Source: Mytilus trossulus (Eukaryota; Mollusca; Bivalvia; Mytilida; Mytilidae). From it: a DNA stretch of 64,000 nucleotides. The DNA lies in contig NC_086374.1 of the NCBI RefSeq assembly GCF_036588685.1, positions 19,274,886 to 19,338,885 on the forward strand, in the 5' to 3' direction. The first letter of the stretch is position 1, and every line of letters begins with the position of its first letter. Under the pieces are notes generated by a model. That model saw nothing but the letters and a program-made list of their open reading frames with translations. It did not search any database and was not told the DNA's origin. Positions 12,201 to 24,200 of the stretch are shown in pieces. The position numbers were made by a program, and so were the translations under genes.

Positions 12201-15200
12201 CATGTTCCAACTGTACACATTCAATTTTAAATCAAATTCCAGTTGAATCATAGTCTTTAGTAAGTGTCCCAAATGACACTGTAAACACTTGTGTAAGTTT
12301 TCTCTTTTGTAGTTTCTTCACATATGTAATGTTCACTCATGTACTTAATTGAAATGGTGGCTGCTGCTTTAATTTTTTACTTAATTTTGATTTAGATTTA
12401 TAGTGTTTTTTGCTGTATAGTGTTTTTGAATCTACCAGACTCCGTTAAAATTTTTTCCAGATGGCACAATATCTCATTTCGATTGTCTCTATTAATGTCT
12501 TCTTCATCAATTCCTAGTAAGGTGTCTAAATCCATGCGTATATTTCCTGTTATAAAGTAAATAGATGTTCTCATCCTCTCTCTAGCCTCTTCATAGTTAG
12601 AACAATGTAAAAGGTAGTGTTCTACAGTTTCTGGCTCTCCACAGGAACAGTTTTTGTCTAAGAAAATCATGATTGTTGTTTTCAATACACCTTATCGCTA
12701 TTTAGTCCATTTCGGGAAAAACAGTCATTTATACAACTTTCTGTTTAGGTCACCGGCCGAAAAATGGAGGTCACCAGTAGTAGGCTGAGGGAGAAAAAAC
12801 TTTAGAAAGTGATCATCAAGAAACTTTGATATACATGTAGTATGATCCACTTTTTTTCGAAATTAAAATTGAAAGTAAAAAAATATTTTGTTTGAAGTAT
12901 ATATTTATGGTGGTTTAAACAGGTCTCATTAAAAAGTATCATGCATGGTGAATTGTTAAAACAGGGTCCCAGATAGCTTGAACTGGATGAAAAAGTTGTG
13001 TAATTTTAGAACTTATCCGGAATGGAATAAATAGCGATTAGGTGTATTGCTTATTGAAATAAAAACTGAACATATTTTGCATGAAAAGGGGGGAGGGGGT
13101 GTAGGAGCGGTCCTGATCCTAAAATCCCGGTCTTAAAAACATGAAATCTTGAGGTCCTGAATTTAAATAAATTCAATCCCGAAATCCTGAGCTAAATAAA
13201 AACACCTGATCCTGGAGTCCTGATAAAGGTCCTATTCCCCCTCTAGCTTGGTATGTCTATGAGTAAAACATTGAAAATTTTAAATGAAAAACACAAAGAT
13301 AATTGTTTTTAACAGCTTGGCTCCTTGATCTATATATATCTTTATTCTCATCACCAAATACATAGGTACAGAGAAGACATGCATGTATAATACAATATAT
13401 TAACTACATAAACATAAATATACAATATATATATATAACAACAACAACAACAAAGACAAAAAGAACTTATTCAGGAGGACACACTCGCTTGTTTATAATT
13501 CGTATAAACTTACATAAATTAATGAGATCTGTCCTATTTGTAGACGACATAATTTCAGTAAATACTATAATATTTGGCCTTATACTAACATTTCTATTTA
13601 TAAATTTATTTCTCTCTTCTGTAAAATGTGAACAATTAATAATGTAATGAAATTCATCTCCAATATCTAGCTGACATAAATTACACTTTCTTTTTTCCCT
13701 TTCTATATTGTACCATCTTCCAAGTTCGACTGGAAGTTTATGGTATATATTCTAAATTTACATAATGTCAAAAAATCTTTTTCGTCTAAAATATTAAAAT
13801 AGTCTTCAAAACACAATAAATTCTTAAAAATACGATAATTCAAGGCTTTGGAACAGTTTTGAATAGTCTCGTTCCATGTTTGTTTGAATTGATCACACAA
13901 TCTTACTTTGATATTATATTTCAACCATACATCATTTAAAAAGAGCTGTGTGTTCCAGATATATGTAAGAAATTCCACATTCATTGAATATATTTTTAAC
14001 ACATGTTAACCATTTAAAATCTATGTTTTTAGTACAATACAAGTGGTACAGTAGCTTATAAATAATACATGAATACTTTGACTGCTTTCCCATAATTAAT
14101 TTAGACCAGTAGGATATCATCCTTAATTTTACATCAATAGAGAGTGGTAAACGTCCTAGCTCACCGTATATCATACAGTTTGGAGTGGAAGATTTCAGAT
14201 TTAGGAGCAACTTACAAAATTTTAGATGAACCTTTTCGACAATATCACAGTTGCTGAATCCCCATATTTCTGATCCATATAAAAAATAGGTTTTACTACT
14301 CTATCAAAAAGATCTAACTGACAAGAAATTGATAGGCTATGAAACTTCCCCCTTTTTAGTATCTCATACATCGCTTTTGTCCCTTTTTCAACTTGTGATT
14401 TAATCGCCTTTTTATAATTTCCCGTTTTTGTCAATAAGCTACCCAAATAACTAAACTCTTGAACGATTTCTATTTCTTGTTCATCTAAAACAAAGTGTAA
14501 ATTGTCTGGTAATCTTCCATATGAAAAACAGAATATTTTGGTTTTGGATACATTTACTTTTAATTTCCAGTAGTTACAGTATTCATTAAAAAAATCTAAC
14601 TGTATTTGAAGATCTTGTGGTGTTTCAGACATCAAAACAGTATCATCAGCATATAATAATAAAATGATATTGAGAAATACATCAAGTTTATGTTCTAATT
14701 CTTCTGTAACTGTGAAAAGGCCCTTACAGTTTTTTGTTTTTAAAAAAATTTCCAAGTCATTTAAAAAAACTGCTATCAAAAAAGGGGACATATTTTCCCC
14801 TTGCCTTACCCCATTATTACACGGAAAATAATCAGACTTACTGTTATTAAAAATAATATTTAATTTAATATTTTTGTACATACTTTGAATCACATTTAAC
14901 ATTTTCCCATTTACATTGTTTAACAATAGTTTATGCCAAAGTCCATCCCTCCAAATTTTGTCAAAAGCCTTTTCAAAGTCTATAAAAGCACAATAAAGTT
15001 TTTTCTTTCTTTTCTTCAGAAGTTCAAACAAAGAATGTAATATAAATAAATTATCCATAGTGCTATATATAGCCTTGCCTAAAGCCACATTGTGTTTCAT
15101 GTAAAATTAGGAAATCGTCAGAATATTTGTTCAAACACGCGGTTAGAACAGCCGTTAACAGTTTACCCAAACAACTGACGATGGTATTTGGCCGAAAATT

Positions 15201-18200
15201 TTTAGGATTATTTCGGTCTCCTTTATTCTTGAATATTGATATGATATTACCAACTAACCAACTCTCTGGTACAAATCCGGTATCAAATATCAAATTAAAT
15301 AATGTTTCATAAATATCGATAAGCTGGTTTGAAGTTGCTTTTATGTATTCATTTATAACAGCATCTTCACCACCAGACTTATCGTTTTTCAAATTTTTAA
15401 TACATTTCAAAATTTCTCCGTTTTGTATATAGTATAATATACAAATTCAAATCCTAATTAAGTTGATTAACCCGGTCTTCATCAAGAGGTGGTAAATCAG
15501 CTCCATTATCATCCGTCGGAGAAGCATTTAGATCCTTAAAGAAATCAAATAATTTCTCTATTGGGATATCCGGTTGTTTTTTACGCTTTCCCTGGTTAAG
15601 TATTTTCCAATAGTCTCTAGAATTTTTGGTTCTCAATTCTTTCAATTTTTTTGAAAGATTTTGCCGGTATAATCTAGGATTTTTGTCGAGAGTTTTCTTA
15701 TATATGTTTTCTGATCCAGCCAAATTGGATCTATTTACTGTAGTTCGATTTTTTTTAAATTTTCGTCTAAATTTACGATAATTTTGTCTCGCAAATTTAC
15801 ATTCTCGGTTAAACCAGGGTTTTTATAAACGATTTCTGACGTGTTTTCCCGTTTTTACTATGAGAAATGCCAAATGTAGCTTTCGCACTTTCTATAAAAA
15901 TTTCACATAATTTCTCAACATGTATATTAACATTTACATCAACCCTTGGTTTTTTCAAATTATACAAAAGATCTTTTATTTTAAATTGGTTTATATTTTG
16001 CTGAAATTCTATCAATTTATCACTGTCCCACTTTCTTCTCCTTTCTGCACTTTCTTCTATATAATCAGGTACCTCACATCCGTTTACATTTGTTGCATAC
16101 ACACTAATAGACAATGGACAATGTACATCAGAAAATAATTATGAAAAATCTACTACTTCCAAGGTACAAAATCTATTTATAAAATTCACATTACTAATGC
16201 AATAATCTACAACACTTGCATTCCTACAAGTCAACTTTCCTTCCTTGTCACCATTTATCCTCTCATTAAGTATAAAACAGTTATTCCCCTTGCAAAAGTC
16301 AAATAATAAAGAACCATACTTATTTTTTCCAATATTTTTCTATTTTTTCTTTCCCTCGGAATATCTAAAAAGTCCAAAATGGACACACTATTTTCTATTA
16401 AATCAGAGAAATTATTTGAAGGATCATGAGAATCTAAAATAAGAAAATCTTTCTCTGATGCTGTTCGACCATTAAAATCTCCAACCAAACTGACAAATTT
16501 ATATCGTGATGACAAGTCCAGAAACTCATTTTCTATCTGACTAAAAGCATCCAAATGCATAAGACGTGTACTCTGGTGGAATATACACAATTTCAAAAAC
16601 TGTATCTGTATCAGTGTTCATAATTTTAGAACTTATCTTGAACCACAAAACAAACTTGCTACCTGTATCAATAACTTCAATTAAGTGTTCATATTTCTGT
16701 TTGTAATCAAGTAGTATTCCACCAGATTTCACTTTTGCAATTTTTTTTCTATTTTTAAATCTAAATATATAACCTGGTAGTTATATTTCATCTCTATCAT
16801 CAAGTTTTGTTTCCACTAAGCATATAATGTCATGACTTCTTAACAAATTTTCAAATTCAGGATATTGTAGTTTTTTTTATAATTCCACAACAATTAAGTG
16901 ATAAAATATTGAGCATATCAGGAGATGTACTTTTTAAACCACTATTTGACAAATCTAAATTTTCTTAAAAAGAATCATTTGTATCATAGAAACTGTCTGT
17001 AGACATAATTACATTTTTATCAATAACATTTTGATCAACCTCATCAATTTTCCTTTTTAATTTTGCTTTGTTAACATTCAAAACAGGGTTATTAATGTCA
17101 TAATGATGAAAACAGTTTGAATTATCTACAATAAGACTTGTGCTTGTGGGTTCTCCCTGACATCCCTAACTCGGCGTTGTACCATTTTGACGACGTCTTT
17201 TAGTTGGTCTTTTATCTGGCGTTATTCTGTTGTTCGGCAGTGACCTCAATGGTGATGAAGGGGCTTGATTTACAGCACTGTCACTTTCCATATGTCGTTC
17301 AAAGTCGTCATCTTCCTGTAAATTGTATAGTTGCATTGTCCATCAATATACAGGCGGTCACGGATGAGAACTACATCCCTTTGTTGTTTAGCATCTTTCA
17401 TTACCGGGTATAGTTTTTTCCTACGTTTCACAATTTCTGCAGGGAACTGTTCACTTATGCCAAATGGGGCACCTCTCAGCTTGTTGGCGTTATTAAGCAC
17501 AAATTGGAGGTCGCTGTGGTAAATGAATCGAGCGACGATCGGGCGAGCACCATTGAGACCAGGCTTACCAAAGCGATGAACGTTTCCAAACTCAATAAAG
17601 TGATTTACTTCTAATTCTTGACGTAAGAATCCTCGGAGTTTGTTTTCACAATTTTCAAATTTTGACATAGATTTTGAAACAATAAAACAAAAAATTATAG
17701 CAAAACACTAGCCAAGACGTGATTTTAATCTATTCAACACAAAAAAAAATACGTTGACATAATCTCACTTTATTTAGAAACAAGGAATATTTTTTTTAAC
17801 AATACACTATTTAAAACATGAACATGATTAAGATTTATTCAACACAAAAAAAAACGTCTCAGTATATTTTGAGGTCTTATCCCAGATCCGGCTTATTGTT
17901 TAGTGAGAATCCCATATCCTGCTACTTGTTGCCATAATAGCACATGTGATTTCCCTTGTCCCACCAGACTTTACTGAAGCATGGCTGGAGAGGGCCTGCC
18001 CTTGGCTTAGGTTAGTCATGCCTGTCCTAAAGATAGAAAAATCAATGAAATTGAATTTTTAATTCAAATGTACATGTCTAAAATTTCAACTCCATACTTA
18101 TCTCGAAAAGTAGCATATGACCTATGGTAGATTATTTATAACATTTATTTGAAATACCAAGGTGAAAAAATTACTGTGGGATCAAAACTGTATCAGATGC

Positions 18201-21200
18201 CCTTAAGATGTATTTACAACTACGTGTTTATAAAATATATATAGGTTGTAAATAAGAACCATTAATTAACATTATCTATAATAACAAAAAATTTGCTTTT
18301 TTTCCAGAGCATTATTGACCAATGTAAATGAAAACTCCATAAAGGATGGTAAAGAAATATATGTTCAAGTCCAAGCTAAAGAACTGGCAATATTTAAAGA
18401 AGGTATATATACATGTATATGATCTGCATTTTACAGCTTTGTATGTAAATTTGTATAAACTGCTCTCTTTACCGTGTATTTCTTGTAATTTGAATGCAAA
18501 AAATTGCAAAAACTTTGTATAGTTGACCTTATCCCTATTCTTTATATGATTTCTCCCCTTATTTTGTAAAGGCAGATAGTTTTCAAAGTGTACATGTTAT
18601 TATGCCCAATGCCACAAAGTTGTAAGTTGGGTATGATATGTTAGACCAATCAGTCCATCAGTTCTGTTCATGCATCATGACTCCTCTGAAACCACACAAC
18701 TGAAATTCATAAAACTTTAGACATACAGGCAAGTATGTAAATATAAATATGAACATGAAATTATATTTTTTTATTGGAGTTTTGCCCATTTTGACTTAAA
18801 TATACGATCGCAATAGATTGTCAATGCAAACCCTCAGAAAAAACGGAGAATTTCATGAAACTTTGTTATTTATTTGAACTAAATAATGTGGTTGTGCATA
18901 CATGTATGTACACGACATTTTTATTGGAATACTTTTGTATCAGTTAAAAGCCTGTACTAACATGACTTAGTCAGGAATATGACAGTTGTTGTCCATTTGT
19001 TTGATGTGTTATATCATTTTATATTAAATTTTCCTTGGAGTTCAGTATTTTTGTGTTTATACATTTAAATATGATATTTTGAACTTAGAAATCTTGTAAG
19101 ATTTTGTTTGCACAGTACAATGTGGGAGCATGGTGTATGTGAGAATGTTCACATCCAAATGTAGGTTCTTTTGATCAGTGGCAAAGTAATATTTGAACGT
19201 AAAATATGTGAAAGCATCAGTGGTCTGCATTATTTTAACCTGCATTTACCATTGCTTGACAACAATTTTAAAAGATCGCTCCTACTTAGGCCTAAAATAA
19301 AATATTGTTTGTTTCCATAATCCCGACCAACCCTGCAAAAACAGTCTATTAGACTTTAAAATAATAAAATAATATTTAACTTAGTTTTGACAATAAAATT
19401 TTATGAGTTAGACTCTAACTCATAAAATTTTATTGTCAAAACTAAGTTAAATATTATATTATTCATTTTCAATTTGCAGGCTTGCCAGATCGACGTATAT
19501 TGTTCCAGCTTTTAGATTATTTTTTTACCTACCTACCTTCCCACACCTGGCTTGACAGGGTCGGGATTGGGGAACACCCAATATATTAATTTAGGCCTTA
19601 CTGTATGTCTTTATTTATTCAGTGTACGCCACCAGTTGGCCTTCTTTTGTACAAGTTTTTATTCAATGTTTTTATCTACGGAAAAATTATATATCAATTT
19701 TGCCACATATATATGGTTAAGGAATGGTAATTGAAAATAATGGAATTAATCTGCCCTAAGTTGTAGTTTCTACTATGACCTGAATGTAGTCGAATTAAAG
19801 ATATTTGAAAAGATATTTGAAAACTAAAATTTTATTGAGATATACTGAGTAAATGTTAAACATAAAGTATGTGTCTCTGAGAATACTTCATTAAGTTGTT
19901 CAGACTAGTTACATCACGGTTATTTTCTGAAGGAAAAGTAGGGATAACAGCCATTATTTAGCTTATTATATTCTAATTGCCAAGTTTTATTTTCTTTTGT
20001 AGAGAATCTAATGCCTGAAGAACTAATCTATAAGCCAGTTACTATTGATATGAAAGGAAAAATAAAATATTTGGAGATGGAAGTTCGACAGTTGAAATCT
20101 GACCTCCAGTACATAAGGGAACTTCATAAAACCAACATACGCATAATGACCAATTCCTGTGCTGAGAGCATACAAAAAATTATGGTAAGACATAAACAAC
20201 ATATGGACCATAATTTGGTATTCGGCCTTTGGTTTCTTTTTGTATCCTTTTTTATAAGTTCTAAAATTTTAACTTTTATTTTGTGGGTTGTGTTGGTGTT
20301 AGAATAGTATGAATGGAACAATTGAGTTTTTTGAGAAAAAATTAATACATTTTGATTCACCGTTTACGTGACAGGTAACCAAACAGGAAACCAATCTTTA
20401 TTTTCTTTATTTTGCACAATATAATTCAATTGGCATAAATAAACACCATTACTAGTGTTACTTGCTTCATGTTGATATTTAAAATCTATTTTCAATGTTA
20501 TATTAAAGTTTTTTTAAACGTGACAGGAAACCATAAGAAACCGAAAGCATTTTTTTAGTTTTATTTTATTGCAAAATCTGCTTAAAATAATCTGAACAGT
20601 ATACTTTTTCTTAAAATCCATCTTAAATGTAACAGTATTATAAAACTCCTAAATATGTGCTTGTTTTGAAAACAATTAGTACAATTTATTCAGAATTTTC
20701 CATATTTTCTTCATTGATACAGGATACCATAATCGTTGTATCTTGATGTTTTGGCCAAAAAAATATATTTATATTTGGTTTTGAAATTCCAGTTATATAA
20801 AATTTATTCCAAATCATTGGCAATGTAAAATTCTTTAAATCCAGTAAAGAAAAAAACTTGTAACTTGGAATTAAAATCTTTAAAATAGGCACCATGTGAT
20901 ATTTGTGACCTGTACACCATCTACATGGTTTCCACATTTTAACCTACTTTAGTGGGCTAAAATCAATAAAGTACTTCCTTTCAAGTCATGCTTGGTAAAA
21001 GTTTACTTTTCCTTTGACAAGTTTATTGCGTTTCTGAAAAGTGTTTGCAGAACATGAATAAAAAAAATTAATTAAAAATTGTGACAAAGTTACCAACTTT
21101 GTACATTCCAAGTGTAACGGTATATTAACATGCATTTTTCATTTAATTATCTTTATTCACCTAAAATATCCAGTAATATTTACTGCTGAAGCAAAATCAA

Positions 21201-24200
21201 TCCAACGAACATCGGCACCGTGATAAGAGACGTAATTTCGATTGAATTTTCCAAGGACCCTTTACATTGTTATTGGGAAACATAGTGTGTTTAAACGTCG
21301 GTCAAATCTGAAATCGATTTTGTCAAGTCATTGGGCATTTATTTTCACACAAGATTGTATGTAACATTATGCACATAGGAAAAATAATAGACCCCCGGCG
21401 CAATCTCTTTGAAAATTGTATTTTCCTTTTTTAAACAAGTTGAAACAAGTCTACAGATTATGTTTGCTAACATCCCGTTGGAAACAAAAACAAAGTTTAG
21501 AACTAGTATATCGTATGTCCGGCTGTAAGGGCGTGATCACATGTTAGTCACATGTTTCACGTATGACCGGAAATGATTAGAACTTAAGGACAAAAACAAT
21601 TTTAATAAATAACTGGACTTCTGTTTCGTGTGAAATGTAACGCATAACAATAACGTCATTTTCTTCCTTAATTATTACGAAGATCAAAACAAGAATGTAA
21701 ATCATCTCGGATTTACCTGTTTGAACATCTCGCGAGAGTTCATATTTGCATATTGTTTTTAAGAATTCTATTACAACAAAGCAGATTATATCATCTAAAA
21801 ATTGCGTTACGAAATCGGACACAAAAATCACGCCACTGTTCTTACATCTGCTACATAAATACTTATAGTTCTCGGCATTTTCTTCTCACTATTCTTATTG
21901 GTCGATGTTCTTTGTTATTTGAAAGCAAAAGTTACGAATTTGCCAGTGATGATTATCTATACATAAGTCAGCGTTATGCTCTTCGTAAGCAAAAAGTAAC
22001 GCGAGAAACGACACAAAAATACGGTTGTAGAATCTTTGAAATTCGTATATTTCAATTTTTTTCTAGGGAAGAGTAGCATACACTTGTATGTTGATAAAAA
22101 TAATGGCATCTTTAGATGTAGTTACAACTTTTCTAACAGTAATTCACATTTTATCACTTTTCTATAGTTATAGGAAAAAGAGCCCAATAGCAAATTATGG
22201 TCCATATCTATTTTTGAATTACTTAATAAAATATTTTTGACTTTATTGATTTATTTATATTCTTCTAAGAGTCCTTATTTAAGATTTTAAATCTTATAGC
22301 TGCCACTGGAAAATGAAAGAAAAAATAGATTCTGACCTGATACTTTTCTTTAGCTTTATAAACAAATCTATTGAAATATGGAGTGCAAAATCGTCACACC
22401 ACAATTAAAATTGTAGTATTTTGAATGACACATAAGACCTTATTTACATACACATTCACCTCTAAAATAGCTTTTAAAAATGATTCTATCTTCATATTGT
22501 CTTATTTTTTATGCTATTTTGATTGGCCAAAGCATTTCAAAAGTTATCAAACAGCAAATGAGGTGCAACATGAAGATATTTTGGGTGATACAGAAATATC
22601 TATCAAGAAACCATTTTCATCTAGGTTGGTATACTTTCTAAATAAAATGCAACATCCATTACTTCACATGTTATCCAAGACAACAGTGAATCAATTATAA
22701 GAGACGACAAATGAAGTTTTATTAATAAAAGCATACAAAAGTTGAAATTTTATATGGTTGAGTGTGAAGCCCTTCAAACAAATGATCAATGCCTTTGCAC
22801 CTGAAGAAAAGTACAAAAAGAAACATTCAATTCTTAATTGAAACAGTTTTCTTACTTTTTTTCAGAATAAAGTGTCAAGAATAACAGCAAATGAGGTGCA
22901 ACATGAAGATATTTTGGATGATACAGAAATATCTATCAATAAACCATTCTCATCTAGGTTGGTATACTTAATGTTAATAACCTAGAGTGCAAATTTTAAA
23001 ATTGATTACTTTTTTTTCTGATTTTAATTCATTTCTGTGCCCCTCCTGTAGCAGAGGGGGTATTGAGTGACATCCTTATCCGTCTATCCCTTTCGTCCCT
23101 TAAATTTGTTCCTGTTCACCAACTTTACTGATCATAAGTTATGCTATAAATATAAAAATATCTGTTCAGTAACTTTAGTTTGCCTCTACCATATATTATG
23201 TAACTTACACACAAAGCTTATTACTACAAAACACAGATCAAGTATGAAAGTGTTCTTCAGTTATGCCCCTTTATAAATGACAAAAAATCCAAAATTTGTT
23301 ATTTCTGCTCTCTCATTGGATGAAATTTTTAAATTGTAAGCAGGATACACTGAAAGTTAAATGTGAAACAAAATTGAAGTTAAGGGGTAAAGGTGAGGGT
23401 ATGGTGTAAAACCTTTTTTCATTTTGTAGTACACAGAAATGATTGGAAACTGCGGCATAATACTGATTTTTATCATCTTGTAGCATGTCCCATACATCCA
23501 TCCGTCCCATACGTCCATTCTTTAGCTTAAGTTTGCCTATACCAAATGTTATAAAACTTATACACAATACTTTTTACCACAAATCACAGATCAAGTTTGA
23601 ATTTTGGTTGCATCACTTTTACCTTTCTAGAGTTATACCACTTTACAAATTGACCAATTGCTGAATTTTTGGTTTCAGATTGTCTTACTGTGGTTTGCCT
23701 ATACCAAATATTATGAAACTTATGTAATTTATACACAATGCTCATTAGTTTGAACATATTTTATTGTTCAAAATGACAAAAGAATTAGACAAGTTTTACA
23801 ACTTAGTAATGCTCATTACCCTTCTAGAGTTATGTCCCTTTACAAATGGAAAAATTGCAAAATTTTGGTTTCTATTCTCTTGCTTTAGTTTGCCTAAACC
23901 AAATGTTATGAAACTTATACACACTGCTCATTACCACGAAACACTGATACATTATGAATTTTGGCTGTGTCACTTTTACCATTCTAGAGTTATGCTCCTT
24001 TTCAAAAGGAAAAATTGCTGAACTTATCGTTTCTGTTTCCTAACTTTAGTTTGCCTCAACTAAATGTTATAGAAAGTATACACTATGCCTATTACCACAA
24101 ATTTAGGAAGTATCACTTTTACAGATCATGAGTTATGTCCCTTTATAATGTTGTATGCAAGTGGGGGAATATTCCACGTTTATTTGGTATTGAAAATATG

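Larger units (their letters stand above)
13330..17668 (-). mobile_element. LINE B: degenerate non-LTR retrotransposon
   Basis: A second antisense LINE with ORF1, endonuclease, reverse transcriptase and C-terminal CCHC knuckle in order, all broken by stops and frameshifts. The minus-strand AATAAA (13341-13346) followed by GATATATATAG probably marks its 3' end. A microsatellite of TA and CAA units lies at 13415-13455, near its 3' end. The features suggest the L1/Tx1-like group, by the RRM-like ORF1; this is inference. Confidence 0.75.
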
